Positions 22,460 through 33,986 of a stretch of DNA of 64,000 nt are shown here, piece after piece. The position numbers and the translations under genes are program-made. The notes under the pieces were generated by a model that was given only the letters and a program-made list of their open reading frames with translations, searched no databases and had not been told where the DNA came from. The DNA is from Ceratorhiza oryzae-sativae (taxonomy: Eukaryota > Basidiomycota > Agaricomycetes > Cantharellales > Ceratobasidiaceae): positions 1,054,001-1,118,000 of the forward strand of contig JARWMV010000233.1 in the NCBI GenBank assembly GCA_030998015.1. Reading direction: 5' to 3'. Position 1 is the stretch's first letter; each line of letters starts with the position of its first letter.

Positions 22460-24013
22460 GAAGCTTGCACCAATATCATTTTAACTAAACACACACACTC
22501 ATTCCTTCCTCTACTTGCACACCGTTTGTGGACATTTCCGGCTCAACTTCGTTTCTTTTGCTTTCGTATGAATAGTCTATTTCAATAGCCTGGGTTGTCG
22601 AACACTTCAAACTTTAATATGCACGCTAACCTAGCGTTTATTGCATTCACGTCCAAATAAGGGTGTCAAATTACGATCTCCCAATCCAACCTGATATTCC
22701 ACATTGAGGGCATTCTCACCCATGGATCGGCGCATTTCTTTGTCTTCCCCTCCAGGTGCGCGCTACTGGACTCTGGCACACGGGCTACTTACGTGTGGGA
22801 CACCACTGGCATGGGTGGACTACAGGTAATATTGGCAATTCATCCACCTGGGTCAAAATTGACTGAGATCCACCTGTATTGCCTATAAATGTTATGAGTA
22901 ATACAAGCATACTCTTGCTATCGCGCGAAATAACTGTCGTTTGAATAGCTATGGATGAATACGTCAAGAAAGCGTGTTGACCATGACTGCAGTGCCATTT
23001 TTAACACGGAAACTGCGTTCAGCGTTGAACGAACCGTGCTAACTTCGATATTGTGTCGACATTTCTCCCGCCCACTCCTTCTGTAGTCCGACATCCATGT
23101 ATTAGCTCCATATGTAGACACACTAGCTAGATACATCCGTTTATTCACCCTTGTATTCTCCGCTTTCTTGTACAAAACGGAATGAGCCTGTCACCTCAAT
23201 TCATCAGCGACTTTACTCGTTTAACTTGTGTGCGCTTCGTTCACTGAGTTCAATCGCTTTATTCACTGCACAAATACATCTGAAGCGTATCTTATTCGTT
23301 CGCTGCAATATTCAGCTCTTTGATTCCGTGAACATTTTACTGTTGATCACGGTCAAGAAATTTATGGCTGAGACGTATGGGTAGTAGAGTCTCTGTTGTA
23401 TCTAGAGACTGCAAGACCGACCTAGGTGCAAGGCAAAGAGGGTGGTGAGTATTTTGTCCAAAAGTACTTGTTCGAATGCTATTATTACTGAGCTGAGTAA
23501 CAAGTTGAGATTCAAAAACTACTGTACCAGGCCATTCCTCATTCGTACACCAATTAAAGTTCAGTGAGCATCACAGAACTCCCGAAGGCAACATTTGTTT
23601 AGCAACTGCGCAATGGCTGAGTCAATACGGTGGGACTACCCGGCACTCCCAAACACCCATGGGTGCAATTTCAAGTTTAGCCGGGTTATCCGTCTTCTTT
23701 CCCGGTTTGCACCTGCGGATAACGCCTGGGCGCACCCACTGCTGGATTTCGGACTGTCTTGCGCTTACTCGGCGCTTATCTGTGGCTGCTTATATGCGTC
23801 GCTAATTTTTTCGTATATGCCAGCTCTTGTCCGATACTACTCGCTTGCCCGGTCTTCCGCCCGACCTGCAAAACCCACGGTGAAGCTGTCCCATCCTGGA
23901 GCAGGAAGTCTAGACCACCGGAATAAGCGAGGGATTTTGCACGTGATTGAGGGCGCTTCAGGTGTGGCAGCACAGTAACGGTAACAGCAGCTTTGAATTT
24001 CTGCACGACGATC
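22460..24013. other. Intergenic region, nothing recognised
   Basis: This is the 3' flank of the subtilase and the 5' flank of the mitochondrial RRM gene. A 127-residue plus-strand frame at 23595-23978 has no recognisable motif and no splice context. I do not call it. Confidence 0.4.
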
Positions 24014-25370
24014 ATGATTCGAGCACTGAGTGGTCTGCGGTCGAGATTCCCTGCGACTGTAACAAGTCGACAATCTACTTTACGATTGTCTGCCGCTCTT
24101 GCGTCTCGCTTGGCCCCTCCAAGATCTTATCATGATTCGGCCCGCGCTCAAACAACCAAAAAATATAGTCGCGCACGTTTCGAATCTGACGATGGGTTCG
24201 ATCTGAGGGCTCCTAGACCAAAACCTCCCAGAGCATTTGGCGGGAGCAAATCGCTCCATATTTCTCGGGTTCCTCGGGAGGTTACCGATGAAGAATTTCA
24301 CAACGCGTTTGCTTCGCTCGAAGGGCTCGAGAAGAGCGAACTGAGTAAGGGTTGAGAGAGACTGGCCACAACTCGAACTGAATCTTGGGAATGTAGTTTT
24401 CAACTCGGGCCCACTGAGGGATTACAAGGATACTTCTTCTCGTAAAATTTCACCGCTAATCTCAAATTTTGTTGGCTCAAGATTTCTCTAGGCGGATTCG
24501 GCTTTCTCCATTTTGCAAACGAAGATTTGGCTCTTGCTGCTGCAAAGGAACTGGAGGAGAATCCTGTCCGAATGCGAGGACAAGAGACCGAAGTCAATCC
24601 ATTCACAGCAACCTCGCCGGGCGTAAACCGACCATCCCACACCCTCCATATCTCTGGCCTTCCTTTCGATCTTCAGTACCTGGAGGTGCTAGACGCCTTG
24701 AGAAAGAAAGATTTAGGCCATAAATCTATCCGGTTCAGTGAGTGTGATCGCTGTATGCCTGGCGTCTTTAATAGTTGGGAGTAGTGGCAAGTCAAGATCG
24801 CGAGTTTGTAGGCGCAATCCAAATTGCGTTTCAGGATATTGAGTCCGCCACTAGCGCAAGAAAGGAGCTAGTTGGCGCTAAGCTCGGTGGTATGGAGCTT
24901 CGTGAAAATGACGTTAAATTTGGACGTCCCCTGTGGGAGCATGAAGGTCCGACGAGTACTTTGATGATTATTGGTATACCCAGGGATAGTCGTTCGGTGA
25001 TTCGAGTACAAGATATGCTTAGCTCCCTTGACGGCGTCACAAGGTATAAAATCGGTGAGTGATCTGTTGTTTATCCTGTCTCCTATGTTTATTGCTAACT
25101 GTATACTAGTCAAAGATTACAGGACTGGGGATTACAAGTACGTCCCATCAAATCTGTTGTTTAGGTCTTTGGGAATTAACGCTTTGAGCTAGGGGGATCG
25201 CCATTTTGGACTGTGTATCAGTTTCCGAGGCATGGCGAATTCTGGAATATCTCAATAAAACCTACCCATCATATCGGATCGCTTTCATAGTTGATAAGGA
25301 TGTGCACGAAAAGGTTCGCAGTAACAATCTTCGCAACGTTTTTGGTACTCACCCTGCTGCAGAGACTTGA
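24014..25370 (+). CDS. Mitochondrial RNA-binding protein with RRM domains
   Basis: About 350 residues with a strong mitochondrial presequence (MIRALSGLRSRFPATVTS, rich in Arg/Ser and lacking acidic residues), so a role in mitochondrial RNA metabolism is inferred. The first RRM has RNP2 (KSLHISRVP) and, after two introns that join in phase, RNP1 (RGFGFLHF). A second domain starts with HTLHISGLPFDLQYLEVLDA and runs on to FVGAIQIAFQDIESATSARK. A third, weaker one has TLMIIGIPRDSRSVIRVQDM and GDYKGIAILDCVSVSEAW. The stop is at 25370. Six or so introns of 45-65 bp join in frame. The RNA target cannot be deduced. No close named orthologue is recognised. Confidence 0.8.
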
Positions 25371-26006
25371 AGCACGTCAATCCCAAGACGACTCGAATTC
25401 GAGGCCGACGTCTTACAGAAGGTCCCGATACTAATGAGGCAAAGGCCTCACGAGGGGGAAATATCCGCATCGATGAGGAGCGATCGTTCCATTTTGTACT
25501 CAGAGCCTTATGAAGAACTGCATTTTGAACCCCGGCCGATGTAGTGGTGTAAACGATTAAACCTTGAGTGTATACACCATATTCCCGATACTGCTGCTCA
25601 GTGGTCCTCGTGGTGGAATGCAAAGTTGAACGTATCTCCCACTATAACCTCGAACATGCACTCGTCACTGAAAATTTAGAGGTTGAGTGAATGTTCCTTG
25701 ACGGGTGTTGCCGATGTCATACCGAAGGCGCGATGGCGGGCCTATAATTCAAATGTGGAAATCAACCTCACCTTGGCCTTGAGTTATACCAGACCGTCGA
25801 TCACCAGGTCTTGTCTGACCATTCTCACATGACCTACCGAGCGGAGGGACTGACATGTCGAGGAAACAAACATATGGTCCATCTCCTTCATTTTCCAGCG
25901 TATTAATGCAATGCCCATCTAGCAGCCTGCCTGTACTACCGGATCCCACCACCATTTTCGATTCGGCGGCATCTTCCATCCACGGACACATTTACAGATA
26001 ATCGTC
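25371..26006. other. Intergenic region upstream of secreted paralogue B
   Basis: No gene is supported. It combines the 3' flank of the RRM gene with the promoter of the secreted protein gene. No TATA box is obvious close to 26007. Confidence 0.4.
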
Positions 26007-27572
26007 ATGAAAACATTTCCCCCTCAACTTGTTGCTATGATTGTAGCGTTTTCCATGGTTCTCGAAACCATGTCAATGACAGCTCCGGTTCCCGAAGCAG
26101 ACATACGACGAAGCCCGCCTGAGAACACAGAGCTTGTTGAGACTTCTAGCGGTCGTAGAGATTGGGTGAGTAGCGATAATAGCCTACTTGTATCATTTAT
26201 TAATGCTAACATTTACGGTGGAAGGTTCAAGGCGAGGCCAATGTCCAGGGCCAAGGATTATCGCATCGCCTTGGTCGCTCAGTGGCTATTAAGTATAATC
26301 CCAATACTTCATCGAATAAACGTAGCCCTATAGGTCCTCGCCGTCTAAATTTTTCGAGCTCCTTGCGAGGCCAGAACAATGGGCTATTCGACCGCCATGG
26401 TCACGCGAAGCAACATCAATATTCGGGGACCAATCCATGGTCGAGAAATTATTCCGCTTACACGGATGAGTACTCCACTTCTCCTATGGCTACCCTTTCT
26501 GGTCCTGGCATATTATTGACCAAAGGACCTGTGAGTTGAACAATGGCGGCTCGTTGCTCTCGCGGTTGTTGGCTTATGTTTGTGCTCTTGCCAGGGCAAT
26601 CGCCGTATACGTTTCGGCTCTGTTTCCAACGTCGACGATGCACAGGGTTTGACAGCTCGTGGACTCCTAGATCCCATCGTCCCAATCGTCGGGCTCATCC
26701 CTGGCCTTGAGGGTGTGATTGAACTTGTGCCAGAACTTTTGAACGGCCTCCTCGGTCCTGCTCTCGGCGGGCTCGTCATCTCGCCAAGCAAGCCACAAAG
26801 TCATGCGCTCGCGACCACGAACAGCGCTCTTTCGAACGATTCTCAGTATGTATTAGCCGCCACCAAGGGCAACGCATCCACCATCTGGCTTGTCGACACC
26901 GGCTGCCCTGCTCCGCCCGATTCCGAATCTACTCTCTCCTCAAACTCCTCTGCCCCCGCGACGACCAACGAACGCCTAGTCTCTCTCCAGATGGCCTTCG
27001 TAGACGCAAAGAGCGGCAAATTCAAGCCCTATTGTGCAACATACGAACGCGATCCTACCAAGCCCGTCTCGCTTGGTGTGATACCGTGTAAGGATTCGAA
27101 TCCAATCGAGTCACAGATGTTTGCGTATGACCCTGAGACGAGCATCCTGCGCGCGGTTTGGGGTTCGTACTCGGTCGGTGAGAAGACTTTAGGTATGCGG
27201 ATGAGGAGGCAATATATGGTTGGTGTTATGAACAATACAACCATCGAGGGAGGGCAGAGTATGGTCGTCATGGTATTCCGGGCTGCGAATGTCAGCTCGC
27301 CAGTGGACAATCCTAGCGCTCTTGAGGAGATCTCGACACAAAGTCTACCACACGCTGCTGGCTCGACTATGGATCACGAGGAAGCGCCTGGGGAACACAC
27401 ATCGGAGGATCGTGTGTCTGCTCAGTATGACATAGGGTCACCTGATGATGGTCTCGAGGATTACCAGGGCGCTGAGACGACAAGCACCGAATCATCAATC
27501 ACAATGGATTCTTCGAGAAACTCAAATTCAACCACGGAGGCAAAATCAGCGCCAGGATCAGCTCTGTCTTGA
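26007..27572 (+). CDS. Secreted protein of an unrecognised family, paralogue B
   Basis: About 480 residues in three exons. The start at 26007 gives a signal-peptide-like N-terminus (MKTFPPQLVAMIVAFSMVLE, then TMSMTAPVPEAD). Exon 2 begins after GTGAGT at 26166 and encodes a basic, Asn/Ser/Tyr-rich spacer. Exon 3 starts GNRRIRFGSVSNVDDAQGL and carries the core shared with paralogue A: ARGLLDPIVPIVGLIPGLEG, LGPALGGLVISPSKPQ, STIWLVDTGCP, VSLQMAFVDAKSGKFKPYCA and MFAYDPETSILRAVWG. The C-terminal 80 residues are Ser/Thr/Glu-rich low complexity. Compared with paralogue A the core is collinear, but the N-terminal spacer is unrelated, which suggests old duplication. The function is unknown. A location outside the cell is inferred from the signal sequence and sequons. 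Confidence 0.72.
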
Positions 27573-30073
27573 GCCTGGTGGTTACCTTGTATTTCGGCCG
27601 GAGTGGGTTACTGGCGCCCAGACCGTGCTCTCCTGCTCTCGTAACGTAATACATACATAGGCGAATATCATAGATGAACTGTATTATCACATGTATCAAA
27701 TAAAGGACTTTCTCTTCCGCCTGTGGCGGTCAGTACGTCAAATTGCCACTCGCCATATACGATACCACAACATATGGGACCCTGCTCCAAAAAAAAAAAA
27801 AGTCATCTTATGAATGTCTGAAAAACAGTTCTTCACCAGCCCACCACTCCCGCTCTACGGTATGACTGTTGAACGAGATCATGTACTGGTATTCCAACAC
27901 ATATAGTCTACTAGCCGATATTACCCATGTATTTCTCCGTTCAATATATACATAAACCATTGTATTCGTCTATAGTACAATGCCGGCTCAGCCGGATCAT
28001 GCGTATCATGTAGACAGTCCCAAGCGCCAGCAACCGTTTCCCATGCGCGAAGAAGCTATTGCTCATATAAAAGTAATATTTGCTTCTACAATCACCCATG
28101 CGAGCCCTGGCCATTAAGTACATCAAACATGAGTGAGCATGAGGCCACTAAGTGCTATGACCAAGATGGAGGACCAAGAAACCACAACATAGGATGGCTA
28201 TGCGCTTACCCTTGGTGGCCTTTTCGAGTTTGTATCATGGGGCCTAGAATTATCATTGCGAATCATACTTGGCGGATACCGCATTTCCAACACCTAGCTA
28301 TGAAAAATCGTTGCTGAAGCAGGCTTGCCTCTGGACAGACAGCCATGCTTGGCTGAAGCGCTCGGTATATTGGAGCCAAATAACAATACGCTCCTCCAAT
28401 GACCCTACGGCTGGATCAGCGAGGTTGGCGAACATTTCCAGGCTCATTACCTGGATGCACAATCATCGAGACTCGACCAAGGCCTTGCACGACCCAAAAA
28501 TAAAAGAAACATTTCTCAAGTTCAAAACACCTGCGAGACGAATTTCTCGTATAAAGGACGTCCCTCGACCCTCAAGGTCATCGACACAGTCTCAACCTTC
28601 TACTTCAGAACCGAGCTTACATTCCGTTTAACCATGCCTACCCGTATATGCGCAGCCGAATTCCAGGAGACCGGCGAGCCAGGTAGACCCTAGTTATTAC
28701 AGTGCTTTGCACGAGGGTGATCGAGTCGTGGTGTCTGAAACATCGTAATACCACTTGAGAAATATTCAAGTCATGAGAGGGCGGATCGGGACGTTCTGTA
28801 AACGCGTTGGTTCTATGAGTATGTTAGTATATAGTTTTCCTTTCCATGAATGGTTTCGACGAGCTTGGTTGAGAGCTAGGCCACACTAGAGATAAATGCT
28901 ATGTCTATGGAGGTCTGTGTTCTCACCCAGGTGCGCTTTATTAATACCCGAGATACTAGCTACCTGAGAGATACGTTGACTCGGCGTTACCCCCGTATCC
29001 GTTTGGACGGACACATAAACCCTCAGAGGGGGCGAATACGCGTCGATTTTCGAGCGACTTTGTGAAATGAGAAACGTAGCATGACCAATAAGTAAATGAT
29101 ATAGTACGGAGTTCCCTGATGATTTGGTCCAACGGGTGTCGCAATGGATCAGCCTACTATTATGCTATCATGTCGTGACATTTGATAGTTTTTCACAAAT
29201 TTCCAATTGGTGACTCTTATGGAAGGGTTGCTTCGTGTTCTTTCCGTCATTCTGAGAGCAAGAAGTCTTCCATCCTTACTCAGAAGCTGTGCCAATCGCG
29301 GTCATTTAGCTTGATAAATGATGCTTCATGAAGCAAAATACTGCACGAGTGATGGTATTGAGGTCATTTGATTCAGGATGTGGGGTGGTGACGCCCGCTA
29401 TGGTCATACAACAATGGAATTTCCTGAAGCTCGGACACCTCATCCGTAATTTTGGCACCCATAGGTAGTGATCATGAATACTCGAAAATCGGCAGTCGGG
29501 TTCGAAGAAAATGGTGAGCTCATCAGTGTCTCGGTGACGGATACGGGTGGGCCCTATGGGTTCACTTCCCATTCTGCGGAGCCTGGAACAACTGGTCGGT
29601 CAATATCCCATCAATTGCATACTAGACCACTAAATGAACTATAGCCACAATAATAATGCTTCACGAACAAGTCCAGATTGTTGGTGAAACATCAATCGGG
29701 AACGAAAACAACCGGCTGTGACGATTGATGAAAATGATGTGACTGTTGGGTTCAGACGAGGAGAAGACCTGTGCGTTCTGGTATGTTTGAGGCACTTGTG
29801 CTATCATCTCACTTATATGCTGGACAAAAGTCACCCTGAAGATACCAATCTTGTACGCTCAGAGAATTCCAGCTGGGACTAACTCAGGCACAGATCTAGG
29901 CATAATTTCGTAAGATTGATTTGCAGCGATAAGTAACAATTACATGACACCAGCCAAGGCACTACAGCCATAAAACGATTCCTAGTCTGAGACTGTTGTC
30001 TCACAATGAAAACTATATTTCAACCGATATTTAGATGATCAACAAGCTACGGAAACCTTCAGCAGAATAAGGA
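27573..30073. other. Long gene-poor interval
   Basis: About 2.5 kb without a supported gene. An A13 run lies at 27789-27801 in the 3' flank of secreted paralogue B. A plus-strand frame at 28269-28631 lacks an ATG at its start and has no known motif. The remainder is AT-rich and intergenic-looking. No transposon features were recognised by eye. Confidence 0.4.
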
Positions 30074-32192
30074 TTATACAAGTGAGCTCCCCTTCCGCTT
30101 GGCTTGAATCGCGCGGGCCAAACCCAAAACAAACGCTCCTGCCAGTACAACAATCTAAAGCAAATTAGTTTTTATCATACCCGATGAAAGGAACTGCGCT
30201 CACTCCCGAAAAGTGATTGGCCGCCACCACAAAAGCTGGTCAGTAAGTAGGGCGCCGGCAATGGGTGTTCCCGTCAAGGCGGCAAAGGCAATAATCGTGA
30301 ACACGATCCCTAGCCTCACACTATGTTATCGCGCTTAGTACAATGCGTTACTGAAAGTAGCGAGAACGTACCCAGTCTCGTTGATACCGTTAGCCAAGCC
30401 GATGATCAAGGGGTAAATAAGCGCAATATCTGAGTCGTTGGCTCGTGAGTGGTCTTTGAGATTAAAGCCATCGCTAGAAAACACTTACAAGCTCCCGAGA
30501 AAAATCCATAAAATATTGAGAATGCGATGAGGGCACCAGAAGAATTGACGCCAAACATGGCAAATATCAATGCGCCGGTGATAGCTGAACACGTTATCAC
30601 AAGATTGAACGCGCCAAGTTTCTGATGGTCAAGGTCAACTACATGCACGACGAATGGGGCGAGGCGCTTGCTTACATCTGCGAGAAAGTTCGGGATTGTT
30701 CTTCCAAACACAGATGCGCCGTTCATAATGGCCAACTGAATCAAGCTGCGATTAGCTTCATATCATAGATTCGACACAGCATACACCTACAGAGTAAAAC
30801 GCCAGCGTGCCATCCAAGCCGTGAACGACGGCGAACAGCTGTGGAAGCCCAATGTAAATCATGATCTGCCAAAAAGTCACAGGGGAATAGAACCCACCTG
30901 GAGGTAGAATATCGGGAAGAAAAGGCCAAGCAATATCAAAAATGCACTACCGAAACATGTTCAAAAACTCAATATCTAGATAGTCTAGAAAGCACATACC
31001 CAAGGATAGAAAGCAAGTAGGCAGAGTCGGTCATGATAGCCTTGTAGTCTGGTGGAGTTGACGGAAGGGCCTTGGATTTCGGGGGGAGACGAGTCCGCAT
31101 AAGTAGATTGGCACCAATGAGAAGCACTGCGACAGGTATCAGAAATTTGCTGAAATCAAGTTATCAACCACGTACCAAGGACCATGAAAGCCGTTGCCCG
31201 GACACCCCACGCAAACCCATACCTCTCGAACATCTTGTTCAGCATGATGGGGAATATGATACCACCACACGATGTTCCAGTAGTGACTATGCCAGTGGCG
31301 AAAGAGCGCCGCTTAGAAAAATGATGAGAGATGACCCCAACTGGTGCAATGTCAGTTGAAAAGCTATGCTGTCGTTCAGAAGGTGCTTACGGGAGGGAAG
31401 GAAAAGTAACCCTACGCCGATACCAAGACCAACAGCTTGTGGCAAGAATGCCTGGTAGTATTGATTTTCTTTCGCCAAGGATAACATAAAAAGGCTGAAA
31501 TTTCCCTTCAGCATTAGAACAACACATTCGGATCATATGGCACACCTGAATATGTATAATATCGATCCAACTCCTATTGTTGCGTAAAAGTGTCCTTCGT
31601 CGAACAACCTTCCAGAGACCAAACCCTATAGCACATCAGGCGGTTGGCATTTTGAGTTTGCGCCAGCTGCTCACCATCAGGAATTGCAAACATAAATGAG
31701 TCGAACCAATCCACGAAATATCGGATGAGCTCTAAGAAATGTTAAGTTCAGTAACATAACATCATGCTGTACACGATGTGGATACCTTGCCAGTCATGTA
31801 TACCCGAGTGTAATAGTCCTCGTACACACCAAATGCGTTTGCATAGCTAGAAAATTATCAGATGCCGTAGATAGACTCGAAACGAAATATTCATACCCGA
31901 ATGTGCAAAACATGATGAGCCAACTGGTGGATGCAGCATTTAGTAAGCCCTCTAGGTCCTTGAATATTCCACTACTCACGCTCCGATGACCTGAGAAGCC
32001 TTGTAAACATATAACCAAAGAGGAATTTATCGTCATGCTCACCGTTGACCATGCTTGGAAACCTCCATCCGGTATATCCACCGGCGGGTTAGACATATCC
32101 TTTTCGACGTCAGAGCCATTCTCGGGCGAGATTGGCCCATGGAGGAGTACAACGGGCAAATCGTCAATGGGCTGTATCTTTTCGGTCTCCAT
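30074..32192 (-). CDS. MFS transporter, monocarboxylate-porter (MCT/MCH) type
   Basis: Predicted plasma-membrane major facilitator, about 450-500 residues, related to fungal MCH-type monocarboxylate or riboflavin transporters. The start at 32192 gives a hydrophilic N-terminus (METEKIQPIDD) leading into the family hallmark DIPDGGFQAWSTV, then SWLIMFCTFG and GVYEDYYTRVYMTGK. Later helices include VISHHFSKRRSFATGIVTTG, GGIIFPIMLNKMFERYGFAW and GASVFGRTIPNFLADVSKRL, with the C-terminus VLGLARAIQAKRKGSSLV and a stop at 30074. The loop motif HHFSKRRSFATGI matches the conserved MFS cytoplasmic loop of this family. It is split by about ten short introns that mostly join in phase; not every junction was worked through. 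The substrate cannot be assigned. Confidence 0.85.
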
Positions 32193-33986
32193 GTTCTTTT
32201 AGTAGGGATAGGAAATGGGGCGAAGGGATGGATGGTGAATTTTTTGTCTGACCATTTATTGAGTTATATATGCCGCCTGTCTCGATCCCGGGGCGCAGCA
32301 CCCCGGCGTTATCACCGAATACACGCTTACCCAATTGCCGCCGAGCATACATTCGGCCATGCTACCACATGCTGCACACGGTACTCGAGAACATGAAATC
32401 GGTCTTCTTTAGCCGAGTGCTCGCGGTGTGGTTTTTGAAATGATCCCGGGCCACGCCACTGGGTCCTCGATCATATTCCCGCTGTTGTTTGAGGTGAGAA
32501 GCGTGAATATGAATGAGATCGAAGCTGTTTAGCTCAAGGACGTCTGTCGATGAGGCTATACCGTACTGTTTTATACATTGAGTTTGAGGAATATTGTGTT
32601 CGTAAAATATACAAACTACGATGCGTACAGCCCGATTGGCGCTCCTTTGTGTCAAAGAAGTTTGATTGACCAAATGAATGTGGATTGTCTAGAACAATTG
32701 TTCTGGCACGGTCTCGAATGAACTCTGTAGTATCTATAAACTATGGTGGGAGGGACATCGACATTGCCGTATAGAAGCCAGTTCCGCAAAATATGATCCT
32801 TGAAGCATTGGTTTCAAAGAGAATGTGCGCATCGACCAGAGTGTAACAGCGCATATAAACCAGCACAACGATGAAACCGACACACATAGCAAAGGCCTTG
32901 AATGAAGCGACCGAAAACAGCCGAGAGTATGCGCCCTCAGAAAACGGCATCAGAAGATTTCATCGCACCGATTCGATTTGAAAGAATAGAGCGGTAGGTC
33001 CTTGGGGTTCCATCACTCGAGTCGGAAGATGTATGCGTGATGTGGGCGCCTCTGCATCGCTCGGATCAATTAATAATCCGCCGCTTAGTCCCAGATTAGG
33101 AAAACGGGGTGACGAACCGACAAATCCGGTGACGAGTGGCCGGCGCTTGGAACACGCGAGAAGTGGTCAGCATCATCGCAGTTGAATCAAAGACCCATGG
33201 CTCGCCATATTCCATCAAATTCTGTCATGGCCACTCTTGCACGACGGAAAGCGCTCATAAAATTCCACTTACCCCGCGTGCATCAACTTCCTATTGTTGC
33301 CACAACCCTGAATTGGCCGCTGAACATCCGCCAATCGCATTATACCGTTTTAGCCCGAGCAAAAAGATCGCGATTGCGACAATCTTCTGTGATTGCGATC
33401 AAATTAAATGAAAGTTCAGTTTTGGCCTCGCATGTTGTGAGTGGCGGGTGAAGGTACCCTCTCCCTTTCAGCGTGAGTTTATATGCAAACACATTAAACA
33501 TCGACCGAGGTGAGAGCAGAAGGGTCTGTCACTATGACTTGTATGAGCGCCAGTGCCTCAAGCGGGGGGTCTCCAAGCAGTGTTAGAGGGCCGTAGCCAT
33601 GAAATCTGCATTCTTTTTAGTCCAAGCTATGTATGGTTGTCAAAATGTGGGGAAGAACTCCGAAAATCGGTTGCAGAAGCAAAAGCCGGAGCGCGCGAGC
33701 ACCATGGCCACGCTCTGATCAACCACAGCAGTTTATGGCGTTTACCCTTATGGCTGGGCGACTGACATTTAAATATCCCAAGCCCGGGTTTCGGACAGAG
33801 GGGCGGTATCACAAGAGCCCCCTTGTTAAATACATGAGCGCCAGAGCGAAAATCACGCGCTCAGGCAGGTAGATAAGATTAGATCGATCTACAAAGATCT
33901 CCCGATAAGATCCTGATCGACGCGTTTCGGCGATATGGGATCGGCCGTGAAGAGAAATTTAACGACGACCAGTGGAGCCCTCGACC
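32193..33986. other. Divergent intergenic region between the MFS gene and URA2
   Basis: About 1.8 kb containing the promoters of the minus-strand transporter and the plus-strand URA2-type gene. No coding sequence is recognised. Several CGATC-rich palindromic motifs occur just upstream of 33987, but no regulator can be named. Confidence 0.4.

Noticed and set aside
28269..28631. 120-residue plus-strand frame
   Set aside because: It begins at TTG rather than ATG, contains no known motif and lies in a gene-poor interval.
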